From Sthenelais limicola (lineage: Eukaryota > Annelida > Polychaeta > Phyllodocida > Sigalionidae): a stretch of DNA of 64,000 nucleotides. A program made the translations under genes and the position numbers. Shown here piece after piece: positions 34,245-45,400 of this stretch (its first letter is position 1; each line of letters opens with the position of its first letter). The DNA lies in contig OW804094.1 in assembly GCA_942159475.1 (NCBI GenBank), positions 56,602,966 through 56,666,965 of the forward strand, in the 5' to 3' direction. Under the pieces are notes generated by a model. It was given only the letters and a program-made list of their open reading frames with translations. It was not told where the DNA came from and made no database searches.

Positions 34245-35222
34245 ATGGGGGCCTGGTTTACGAAAATGGCAACATTTACCATCGATTATGAAATACAACT
34301 CGAATTCATTGAAGAAGAGTACAGGGCATTGACAACATCTCCTCAAATCATGGATACCACAGAAGTTAGTACAACGAACCCGCCGACCATTGGCCTCAGT
34401 CACGAATTTAGTGCAGTACATGGCATTTTACTTTTTGTGGTAGCAGTCGGAATAGGTGTATTCTTGGCGCTCGCAGTACACTGCAAAACATTAATAGAGT
34501 TTTGTTTATTTAAAAGGGGTTTAATCAGACCTTCTTCAGAGAGAAGGGACCGAGTGAACGCCGAGGAAGGATCAATTAACGATGGAACTGTTCTCGATAG
34601 TAGATATGTCACCCCAACGTATGACAATGCTTTAAACATGCCACGACCTTGTCATGCAGGGGGACCTAAGTCAATTTTCGTTATAACTGCGTGGGATCTT
34701 GCCAAAGCACATGAACATAGACTCAAAGCCAAAGCTGTAATGCATCCCCGACGGGCAGAACTCAGTTCAAGTTCAAGTTCGGAGCCTCGCACACCCCCAC
34801 CTACATATGACTTTTTCATGGAAAGCTTCCATAATGATCCTATCAACGATGTGTTTTTGCCCCCTCTGGAGGAGATCCCCTCCGGAGGGGGGACCGTTCC
34901 TGCTGCTGTTCATTCTTACAATAATACCGTTATCAGACCAAGAAATGAGCCTGAATCAACTAGCATTATCCTTGATGAACTATCGCGGGGAGGCCTATTG
35001 CAACCAGCGAATCAGGCTGTCAGTACAAGGAGCACTATTACTCCATCTAGTGGAGAGGAGGAAAGGAGATGCTCCAGTGCTCCTGATGCGGCCCCCAGGC
35101 ACCAATGCCTATCTGCAGGAAGCAGGCATCAGAGACCAGCTTCTTTTTCCAGGGCTACAGGAGTAAACTCCAGACAGACTCTGGATCCAATGACCCTTCT
35201 CCAAATTCAAACCTGGATGTAA
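34245..35222 (+). CDS. Single-pass membrane protein with PPxY motif
   Basis: A 325-residue frame inside one exon starting at 34236 (after 'ccctctacag'), joined to a 5' exon ending at 33942. ATG 34245 has a good context (GGAATGG). No signal peptide. One membrane segment at residues 60-80 (ILLFVVAVGIGVFLALAVHC) with a short acidic N-terminal part and a ~240-residue Pro/Ser-rich tail. PPTY at 185-188 is a WW-domain (Nedd4-type ubiquitin ligase) ligand, and VTPTYDNAL (122-130) is a possible tyrosine-based signal. The layout is that of a type III membrane adaptor. I do not recognise the family. Poly(A) signals AATAAA at 35688 and 35928. Confidence 0.7.
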   Translation: MGAWFTKMATFTIDYEIQLEFIEEEYRALTTSPQIMDTTEVSTTNPPTIGLSHEFSAVHGILLFVVAVGIGVFLALAVHCKTLIEFCLFKRGLIRPSSERRDRVNAEEGSINDGTVLDSRYVTPTYDNALNMPRPCHAGGPKSIFVITAWDLAKAHEHRLKAKAVMHPRRAELSSSSSSEPRTPPPTYDFFMESFHNDPINDVFLPPLEEIPSGGGTVPAAVHSYNNTVIRPRNEPESTSIILDELSRGGLLQPANQAVSTRSTITPSSGEEERRCSSAPDAAPRHQCLSAGSRHQRPASFSRATGVNSRQTLDPMTLLQIQTWM

Positions 35223-35927
35223 ATTACAAGTTCGCTTCCAAAAGTTCCACTTTTCTCTGAAGACGATATACATTTTGTATTCACCTCACAGCGTATCCTG
35301 ACATGATGTTCCCTCGCCCCTTTCATCTGTTAATATGAGACATTTCCATCCACCCTAGCCACCCCTTATAGTTATCTTCAATGACACGCGTAATTATGTA
35401 AAGAAGGTTGCAAGTGTATGCTAAAATACTGAAGAGACGAACCCTCTTGGGGAATATGGTAAATTCTTTAAAGACTTTGGCAAAGAAGCCTCCGAGAGAA
35501 ATGAGGAACTTGTAGGTTCCTCTATTCATATAAAGATGCGTTTGAAAGATAATTGACAGAATGTTATACAGTATCAAAGTTCGATTTACGCAAATAGGAG
35601 TACATGTAATTCTGGACTGGAATCTTTTATTATAGACTTTGTGATCTAGTCAATACCAAATCTCTCAACGTGCAAATCTATGATAACAATAAAGAAAAGG
35701 TTTCTATAACCAAAGAAGATTAAATGAAGTATACATGCAAGACCGATACGGGTATAAGTGAGTACAGAGTTTTTATCGCTATTCCACTGATAGAAAATAA
35801 GATACATCTAGGATCAATCTGCCCATAAAACTGTGATAGATTGGAATAACACATCTCGTTGATAATCCTCTCCAGCGACATTTGTAAGGACTGTTTTTGA
35901 GCTGATGCTATTCCGCATGGAAATATC

Positions 35928-35933
35928 AATAAA
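35928..35933 (+). terminator. Poly(A) signal candidate
   Basis: AATAAA 706 bp after the stop of the 34245 gene; an earlier copy at 35688 is also possible. Confidence 0.4.
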
Positions 35934-38160
35934 GTGGAATTATTTTTAGATTTTATGCCTCATTTCTTACTTTGGTTACACTTCGTGAATTCCATGAAAG
36001 CTACCCTACTATTAAGATGGCTACCATTGCAAACGCTCTTTTGATGCATGACCTCTTTCGTTTTGTGGAAAGTAAGGGAGCCATGAAACGGGGCGTGGGG
36101 AATGGCGTAGTTAACTGTGCGTACTCAGATTACAACGACCCCTTGGAACTCCGCAATTCTCCGGAGAGAACTTCTCATTTGCCTTTCCTTTGCGTCCATC
36201 GATAACTACCTCCTGGCTATTCCAACCAGTAGATAAAGTGATCTAGATCTGTTAATATCATGATAACTGCACGTAGCGCTGCTTGATGAACAGTCCTCAA
36301 AAGGAACGAATTAGTTCAATCAGTGTCAGTACGTTCCCATGGACACGTTCAGTTTCATCACAATCGTTATTCTATATCGTTGATCGCACGGTTCGTACGA
36401 TTCTGCACACTATCGTACACAATTTCTCAAACGGTTCTTTTATCTCCAGGGGTTGCATCGTCATCCCCAATACTACTAGGAGGCTAGACGTTCATCAGCA
36501 GACGGCCCCGAAAATTATCCCACTGTATTTGATATTCGAGTGGAAATAATGTCTAACTCGGGTTCTCAAACTCAATTAGCATGCAGATTAGTTTTCCTTG
36601 TGAGTCGAGTAAATATTTATTTCGACTAGGTTGCACTACCGTAATATTCCTATCCAAGGCTGACTAATCTAATTGTCCTCATCTTTTGGAAGTGATGGCC
36701 GTTTTGCCTGGAAAGCATGAATATGTTTTATGGTAATCTCAAGATTTTATCAACGCCGCGTCATCATAGTAGAAATTCCTATAAGCAGACATGACTTTAC
36801 ATTTCCTGGATCTAAAACATAAATTGGAATAGCACACATATGTATTATTATAGGCAATGTGGTAATGAATATTCATTAGCTATGGGTGCAAGAAATATCA
36901 ATATATTAAAGTGATAAGCAGGAAGGGTAATGAATTTTTATGTGCTGGAAAAGGGATAAAGTAACGGGGACACATTTTCATGAATAAAGTAAAAGTTGTT
37001 AATCCGGATATACATCATAATGATATGCAAATAACTCCGAGGGAAAATGGCACTGCTTACATTATAAACTACGGCAACGAGATCAGTGTGTAATTTGCGT
37101 TTATATTGATAGGATAGACCAAGGAAACCAAAATGTATGAATGTATAAAGAATAATGATTAATTCACAGAATATACAACACATGAAATATCCCCTGGACC
37201 GAGTAATGCATAATTGTCTTCACCTTTAAATCATGTACCTTTAGTAACGACCACGTATATATCATGAGTCCAGAAGACTGCTTAGATACTAAGAAAGCAT
37301 TCAAGTTAATATTACGCATTATATGATAGTACAGCAATACTAAATATATTCCCATTTAAGGTAATGGCCAATTACAATGGATCCGTTAGGTCCCTGAAGG
37401 GTATCTGCTAGATCCCCAATAAATCCTGTCAATGCCCTGGTGACAAACAACTTTCGTCAGGCCCTGCAATTTATATCGCTCGTATAAAACTGGAACTGCC
37501 AATAAATCCAAAAGTACAATCCACTCGTACGGGAGCAAAGCCCAACTTGAGTAGTATATGGAATCGGAACGGCTTTAAATTTTACATTTGCCTCTGTTGT
37601 GCCTGTCTAACCAACGAGTAAAGATTGGCAACAGCAATTCGGTGTGTTTGGTGTGTGTAGAGCCGCATGTTATCATGCAAATTCTAATACTACATCATAT
37701 TACGTAGGTTTCCCAACACAGCTATAAAATATCCATATAACTATAACTTATATATTAGGATATGGGTCAAATTTTCTTAGAATGTACAATTGCGAAATTC
37801 CCATCCTTTGCACATTATACTGAATGGGTATTGCAGACAAATGAATCAATCCTAATGATCCAGCTGGTATCATTGGAGAAATCCTAAGCTTTACGAAAAT
37901 GTGCACATTAGTATATATATTTGTACGTTTTGTATGCAATAAATCACCTTCAATGTTGATTTCCTTATAAAAACGCCTCAGAATTCACCTCCATTTCACC
38001 TCCATTATAAAAAAACTAAATGTTCTAGGTATTACGTTTCACCTGGTTTCATTCCTTAAACATATCTATGACAATTTGGGAAAGTTTAAGCCTTCTACTA
38101 GCCCTCATCACTGTATGTTAATTCTATACTCAATTGTCCAATCTTTTCTGGTCACTAGGG
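35934..38160. other. No gene recognised
   Basis: Unique-looking intergenic sequence; open frames under 90 codons without family signal. Confidence 0.5.
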
Positions 38161-39654
38161 GATGCCCGGTATCAAACATAGATTGTAGTCTATCACACAC
38201 ATTCAAACAGTTTTCATATGACCAAGCCTCTGTTTTTTCTTTTGGAAACCAAGACAACCACCACATATAGTTATTGGATAGGTAATCCTGGGGTTTCTTG
38301 GACATTGTTCCCTAGAACGAGAGTGACTGATGATTATACATGCACTTGTATGGTGTGGAAATATTGTTAGGATGCTTAGGAATCAACCCTCTGTGTGATA
38401 TTCAGCTCTCTAATCATTATTAATATGTTTTAAACGTTGTTTTCAACCATTGGTAGTGGAGCATGTTTCTGTCATATGTTAAGGGAAGGAGTAGTGCAGC
38501 CTTAAAGTTAACAATAATCCAAGAGGGGATACCCGGTATCATCAACTTTGAACTTGATTTCTATGCACATTTAAGAATTGTTTCTCAATAGGGGTCATGT
38601 TAAGTTAGTTTTTTTAATCAGAAATATCATATGCATAATTCAACAAACATTTAGGAATCTGGAGGCAGGGATGTTGAGACAAATGGGTTTTTAAGTGATA
38701 CCGGGCATGCCCCACAAATCATTTTCTGTTGATAAATGATAGAAAAATAGCATAACTACTGTACATAGGGCCCTTATATACTGTCTCAATGTTCCTTGAA
38801 ATGTCTCATTCGAAGTTCAACTGAAAGATTGGTGCATAAACACAATAAATACCTTTTTAAAGTATATTAAAAGATTGGATGATACCGGGCATTCCCTGAT
38901 ACTGGGCATCCCCACTTCAATCTGTGTACCCTTGATTAAGTCACTGGAGAACCTTAAAATCACCATAAAACTTAATATGCCAACACATTATGTCTTATTG
39001 TATATATATGGATGTGGCTTTATGCCTCATTTCCATGCAATTCATTTGAACTTGATGCAGAATCATGATACCGGGCATCCCTGGGCATCCCCTGAAAGGT
39101 AGAATTTTTAGCATAACTGCTACCCATGCACCTTTATCTTCTGTATTTTTTGCTGTAACGTGGCCTGTTCCCTCCCCTAAAATGTGACCACATTAGAAAT
39201 GAGATATAAAAAGTTTTATTTTTTGCATGTTCTCAACCACCATATAATTTTATCAAAAAATATTATGATCCATCACATTGAGTTTTTATCATTGATTTTA
39301 GAGCCTGTATCCATTGCAACACATGTTTCCTATGTAATTACTAAGTTTCATGTGATTGTGCCCATTTAAGTAGCCACAGTGAGATGTTAGATAATATGTA
39401 CTCTTCTGGGGGATGCCCGGTATATAGAGGGATGTCCGGTATATCTGAGAAGGTGTTTGTCTCAGGCCAAGTGAGGTGATATTTAGTCAAGGAGTGACTT
39501 GAACTTAGATCAATTGTGTACCAAATATATGCTGTTCATGTATTTGCTAGGTTTAAAGTGGTTTTGTCTACTTTTGTAGCCACAGTGAGAGGTCAGATAT
39601 AAGGTACTTTACTGGGGGATGCCCGGTACTATATGTAAAGGGATGCCCGGTATC
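38161..39654. repeat. Cluster of 13-bp palindrome GATRCCSGGYATC
   Basis: Ten near-perfect copies: GATGCCCGGTATC orientation at 38161, 38528, 39412, 39431, 39618, 39642 and the reverse at 38697, 38881, 38898, 39067, plus a half copy at 39081 and ATACCGGTAT at 40021. Most are flanked by GGG or CCC. Part of the cluster sits in degenerate tandem units: 'agccacagtgaga' occurs at about 39373 and 39580, each followed by two palindromes. No coding sequence. Function unknown. Confidence 0.75.
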
Positions 39655-40030
39655 AAAGAATGCCTTCTATTACCAACTTTCTGATGGATGCTAAACATAA
39701 TAAATTGGTAATAAGTTGCTATATTGATGAAAAAGATGTATATATGTTACCATAAAACAGGTTTTCACCCAGTTTATGGCAACAACTGCAGCATTATTGA
39801 ATTTATAGTTGAACCAGATGTTACTCATCGAAACACTCCTATTTTGGGGAAATGTCATCCATTTGCTTTCATGTCTCACAAAAGAACCTGTTATGATACA
39901 TACTGATGGATTGGTATGCTAGTAAATGAAGATGTAATCCTTATGAGGAAGTAGTTTTTATTTGGAAATTGAATCATTATCCTGAGTTATTGAGAACCTA
40001 AGGAACTGCTACTTCATTTGATACCGGTAT

Positions 40031-40913
40031 ACCCTAAAATAAGATCAACTTGTTTCAACCATTATAAAAACTGAGATATTTAAAGTTTGTGAGTATAATT
40101 GGTGTTTTTAGGTGGTGGGGACATGTATGATAACAGTCAGAAGGAATATGAGTTCATACTTATTTTTTTTTCCAATCTTCCTAAAACTCACAAAATCGCA
40201 CTTGTACATTCTAAAAAAATTGACCCATATATATCTTGCCGATCAAGGTAGGTCAGGGGGAAATGTGAAAACTCCAACTTAAGAATGGAGAACTCAGCGA
40301 GGGAAATATCCATTAAAAGTTGGACTCAACATCAACAGTCAGTAGTGGATGTTGAATAAAAGATGTCGAAAACGAACGGTTTTAATCAAGGCATCGTGCT
40401 TTAAGATTTGAAATGATTTTGCTTAACATGTAACATCCTCGAATAACGTGTTTATTTTCTGGTCTTTTCCCAAGGTTTCAGCGATGTAATCACACAACGT
40501 CTGCGAATGCCAATTCCTTTGAATCCCTTTGACTTTTTACTGGGTCTATGCAGATAATATTTATACTAGATTTTTATCATTTTAAAGAGCCAGAACATTG
40601 ATTTACAGTCGACGGTTCGTTATTTTATTAGTCATGTTCATGCGATATTTCGGTTAGCATGCAACCTTACAGATCAGTAAATCAATTATGATATAAGAAG
40701 TATCTATAAATTTATCAGCACTCGATCGTCCAATATCATGTCGAAGTTAGGCAGTGAAAGAAGCTAACGAAAATGTACCCATAGTGACCTTCTATAGCCA
40801 GAAGATATATCATAATAATCCTAAAACAGAAGCAGAACATGTCGATCTAAAAGAAATTTAATGTCGACTACCCTGTTGCGGACAGTGTGACGTCTGGAAA
40901 GAGGTCTACTTAG
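40031..40913. other. No gene recognised
   Basis: A+T-rich intergenic DNA before the possible exon at 40914. Confidence 0.45.
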
Positions 40914-41252
40914 AAAAAAGACCTCGCCACTGAAGAAAGAGAAATCAGTTTTACTCGACGCATTAAGTATTCCAAGAGCGTGAGAAGGGACAATGATAAG
41001 CGGGAGAGAACTGAGGACATTAGTATTGTCGAGGAGTATGGGCTGTTTTCTAGTCCGGCGGCTTACAAGAAATCCTTTCTTTGGATCCCAGAGTACCTTT
41101 TTAGACAAAATGATCCACCCCGGCCAATTGGTGCAACTGATACTTTTGTACACAAATACTTCGAAAGGTTTCCTTGTACATGTATGTACGCACATATACT
41201 ATGGCCAGCATTCACGTTTAAGACTCTTGACTACGTGATATTTCCTGAATAA
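40914..41252 (+). CDS. Possible terminal exon or retrocopy, unknown protein
   Basis: Open frame of about 112 codons after 'ggtctacttag', reading KKDLATEERE..FTRRIKYSKSVRR..EEYGLFSSPAAYKKSFLWIPEYLFRQ and ending FPE and TAA. The charged, soluble composition looks coding, unlike neighbouring frames. AATAAA overlaps the stop (41249-41254) and an A9 run follows at 41262-41270, as at the 3' end of an mRNA or a retrocopy. No ATG at the start, so either a last exon or a truncated copy. Family not recognised. Confidence 0.4.
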   Translation, partial: KKDLATEEREISFTRRIKYSKSVRRDNDKRERTEDISIVEEYGLFSSPAAYKKSFLWIPEYLFRQNDPPRPIGATDTFVHKYFERFPCTCMYAHILWPAFTFKTLDYVIFPE

Positions 41253-41304
41253 ATAATTTGAAAAAAAAAGAAGATAATGTTTTGTATATGTTCATATACA
41301 TGTA

Positions 41305-41400
41305 TATCCGCGGACCAGTTGCCGGAACCGGAAATACTTCACGGCCACTGACATTGCCTAGCAACCTAGGCGGCAATTTCAAACACTTTTCAAAGCTGCA
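41305..41400. promoter_or_regulatory. Promoter-like cluster: ETS sites and X-box
   Basis: CCGGAACCGGAAAT at about 41320 gives two ETS cores. ATTGCCTAGCAACC at 41362-41375 matches the RFX X-box (GTTRCC-N-GGYAAC type) with one end mismatch. RFX X-boxes commonly mark ciliary gene promoters. No transcript is evident, so direction is unknown. Confidence 0.4.
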
Positions 41401-41419
41401 CAGCAGTCGGCGGACAGAC

Positions 41420-42230
41420 TTTGTTTTTTTTTCATTTTATTTCTTTCATTTAATGAGTTTGGATTGAAATGAATATGAAATACAATGCCTCCGAGCCATA
41501 ATAAAATACTACAAGCATCTGCCTCCCTTCTCGTTGGTTTGTGGGATATATAATCTTATAATTAATTATTTGTCCAACGCAACTCCCCCTATAGAATATG
41601 TTAATGATTAGTCTAAGATTTAAATTTTCGATCTACGAAAGTAGCCTAATCCACATTGCGGCTATGCCAAAAGCACTGCACATAAGAATGTCCTAAAGCG
41701 TAAGGCCATTGCATTGGGAGCCATTGTCATTAATTAAACATGTCTGCCGCCGTTTGACACAAGCTTCCATCCCCAAATGTGTACAGTCCCACAGTATCCA
41801 CTTGCTCTTCGACTGCGCCCTTGCTACAAAAACGAAACTGAGCGGATAAAAGAAGCTTTACTGATAAGGTGACAGAACGCGATGAGTAGGAAGTAGATCC
41901 AACTAACAGTAACATTAACCATATAGATCTTCAACTTTGTTCGACTGGAAAATATTGAATACGGCCCCGAGGCACTGTCATCACGGTGTAAATCTCGTGT
42001 TGCTTTACAGCGAATGACAAAGAAAGCTTTTAGAGTAGAATCGTTGCCTTTAGCCCCGAGCATCGTATAACTATAGCCTACAAATCCAGTTGAATCCAAA
42101 GCCTACAAGATATAGCCACGGGATATAGTAAGTCCACACTCTTTTCACCAGACGTCACCAGGTTACTGAGAGCAGCTGCGGCGAGATTTTCCCATAATCC
42201 TTGATGCAAGCCCATGTGATCACGCTGGTG
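41420..42230. other. No gene recognised
   Basis: Lies between two promoter-like clusters. Minus-strand frames (41824-42099, 42078-42272) show no family signal. Confidence 0.4.
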
Positions 42231-42231
42231 T

Positions 42232-42432
42232 ATCTGCGCATGCGTGGTCAGCCACTTCCGGCTGTCGTTCATCGCGAGGTTCGGGCAACCCCGTTGTGTC
42301 CCTGGGGGCAGGGGGGATCAATAAAAGTTCGATTTTCGCGCGTGTATCAGCGAACGCCTTTGATCTGATGTAATGGACCGGAACAAGATAGCCACGATAG
42401 TTCGGATCAATCGACGCTAGATGGCGACACGA
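42232..42432. promoter_or_regulatory. Promoter/insulator-like cluster: NRF1, ETS, CTCF-like
   Basis: TGCGCATGCG near 42236 matches the NRF1 site, CACTTCCGG at ~42250 an ETS site, and GCTAGATGGCGAC at 42417-42429 the CTCF core (Y-AG-R-K-GGC-R). The CpG-rich context differs from its surroundings. It looks like a housekeeping-type promoter, but no adjoining coding exon could be identified. Confidence 0.35.
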
Positions 42433-45400
42433 AGCAATCATGTCAGGGTCGGGGGCAGGCAGACTAGAGCCAGCCAACATGGCTGGGCATTGGTCTGTGC
42501 AACAGCGGTCCTCATGCCTACTGACCACGGTCCACGTCCAACATTTGAATAGATATAATTATAATCGATTTTCTTCCATCACTTCATTTCCATAATTCCT
42601 CCTTGTAATACATCAGTATCCTAGAGCTACCCAAAATGAAAAACAGCAAGATTTTGTTCCATCCATTTATCGAGTTTACAACAGACTGGGATAGATTTTG
42701 ATTCATAGCTAGCCGCACTGATGGAAGAAAATGAATTGCCGATGGATTTACACCGAACCTGGGGGGCCAAGATAGAATTTGTGAAATTGATTTCACAATC
42801 AACGTCTTGGTAGCTTCATGTAACTCAATGTATATCAATCAGGATCCATTGTAAGCATCAGTGAATATCAAGTATTAGATCATTTCCTTCAGCAAGAGGT
42901 AAAGACCTTTGGATTGACCCAATGATAATTATTCCCTCATCTGATTCGTCAGAAGACAGGCACGAGAGGACATCAGGCTGACTCGCGCCCATCAAATTCC
43001 ATTGGTATTGCATCCTACCGGATGTCAATTACCGTCCTCGTGAACCGTTGAAATAATATTACCGCCCCTTATTGGTGAACATCTCTTTACATCAATGGCT
43101 GAATCTTGATTCTCAACAACAGGCACTCCCACTCCCTGTTTTAATGAAGAGGAGTTAGCTCAAAGATGCCCTGTAAATCGAAATGTACTTGCGTTTGGCT
43201 TAAGTTACATAGTGCAATCAGTGTTATTTCCTGTTTTGATGATCGGCCCTCCAGGCCTCCTGCTGAACATTTCAAAAGTCATTTGTATCTCCGAATACTT
43301 GCGTCCCAACGCTCCAGGTCCGGGCGACCATAAGCGGGTGGATTAGTCAGGAACCAACCCAGCCTTATGTATTCGAACCCAAAGCCATGCTCATATTTGT
43401 ATGCTCTTACAAAGCTACACCACCGACTAATTGAACGCGCAGGGACTTGTGAAGGTTGGGGTGGCTCCCGTGAATATTGAAATGAGACTGGATTAGGTGA
43501 GGCAACTAATGCCTGTCTCAAGTAACAATGGCGAGTTCCAAAATATATAAACTTAACAATGGCTCGTAGATTACGAGGAAAGGTTCCTAAATTCGCATTC
43601 CTCTCCTCCAATTTCGACAATTATAGTCATAATTTGTCAATGATTATCGACTTGGCAGAGAAGGAACTTGGTTAAGTAATATCGTGGTCTCTGATATTTC
43701 TGATGATATAGCGTATCTGACAATTGCTAATTGCTATTGCAGGACAAAATCGGGTTTACTTTTACATTTGCTGTCATAAACAACATTACATTTAATAGCC
43801 AACCTAGGCACTGTCTTTAATGTCAGATATCTAAAATTGATATGGTCAAATGAAACTTTTTTTGCAGGCATACAAACACAGGGAAATTGTGTGAATGGAT
43901 TTCAGTGGCAACAGAATTTCTGTTCTCTTCTTTGCCAGGAACACACATTTCCGTAGACCTGTATTTTCGGAAATGCTGACACTTAAAACTGCATTCTCAG
44001 TTAACATCGATCCAAAACTACAGCTTTTCTACTTTTTTTCCATTTTTATCCTTCCCATCTGAAAGTCATTTGACCGAAATTTTGCAGTCGTTTCTTTCAT
44101 TATCGTTCACCAACACACGTTTTCCACCGGCCGATTCGACTGCAAATTCTTGTATAAAGTGATATGACTGATATTTTATTGATCAAGGTAGAGTAATGAG
44201 GTTATGTCGATTCAATTAATGATAGGCTAAAGGATAGCCTATTAATGCCGGTTTATTTCAACCCATTTATATGAATAATCATTGGACCATAAGGTCCATA
44301 TTGCGCAAGCGTATTCATTAAATATTCCTCCAATGAAACATGGAATATATGATAATCCCATGATGTGGTTGACCTTGGCCAATGGTAAGCATTGGCCGTT
44401 CACCTATTGGCGCCTCATTAAGGCGGTCAATCATAATACAGTAATTAATCATAATACAGTAATTGGATCAAGCCATGTTACCCGAGGGGAGGTCAGTGTA
44501 CTTGGTCACACATGACTGACCCTGGCTGACCCCTAGCTTCCCACTGCGAGAAGGTAAGGTATTACACAGTTTATGTACTTGATTATACATAATCATAATT
44601 AATAAAGAGTATGGAATTTGATAATGTTATATAAATGTGTTTTTATAGTCGTGACATAATGCCCCCGACTTTTATGGATGTCTCTCCGCAGAAATTTAGC
44701 AATACCATCGTCAATATGTGGTAAAAAATACATCTTTAGGTATTAAAACATCGTAAAAAATACATAACATTGTATGACATTATTAAATGTCATTGTTTAT
44801 AGTCGTGACAAAAGATATTACAGCAGTGAAATATTAATAATTCCAGTGGCTGTGCTATATCCTAAACAATGAGTACATTTCCTCAGATATGTTTCGTGGT
44901 AATAGCTGAGAATGCAGCTTTTAATTCAATGGTGCGGAGGTTATGGTGCAGATTTCCTATGCCCAGACATGATGTTGAACCTAGATCTATATGTCATTTA
45001 CCATTGAAAATCTGCCAAAATTTCTCTCGACACTTTTAGGTCTTCCCTCATGGCCAACGGATCAATCTCAGCATTCGTTACCACCTTGGCTTCAGTCCAT
45101 GGCTCATCACAGAATTGATTAAAAAATGCACGCAACACGACTATTTACTTTGCTGCAGTGTATATATTTGTCAGACTACCCCATGCGCGTTTCAGAGGTG
45201 AATGTGATGTTCTCATGAACTCCCAATAAGTTTATAGTGGTCTGGAGGTTTTCCTCGATATAGGTATCTGGTTTGGTGATTACATTACATGGATGATTAG
45301 AAACATCGGATTCATTACGTATAGGCCTCACGTCGCGCTTTAACGATGAAATGATCAGCAATGGCACTGAATATTCTCGTTTCTTGATGTGATTGGGTTG

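Noticed and set aside
40821..41195. 124-codon minus-strand frame
   Set aside because: Antisense shadow of the better coding-like plus frame at 40914.
42220..42528. 102-codon minus-strand frame in CpG-rich DNA
   Set aside because: High-GC promoter-like sequence keeps frames open by chance; no family signal.
43279..43620. 113-codon minus-strand frame
   Set aside because: No recognisable domain, splice context or support beyond being open.
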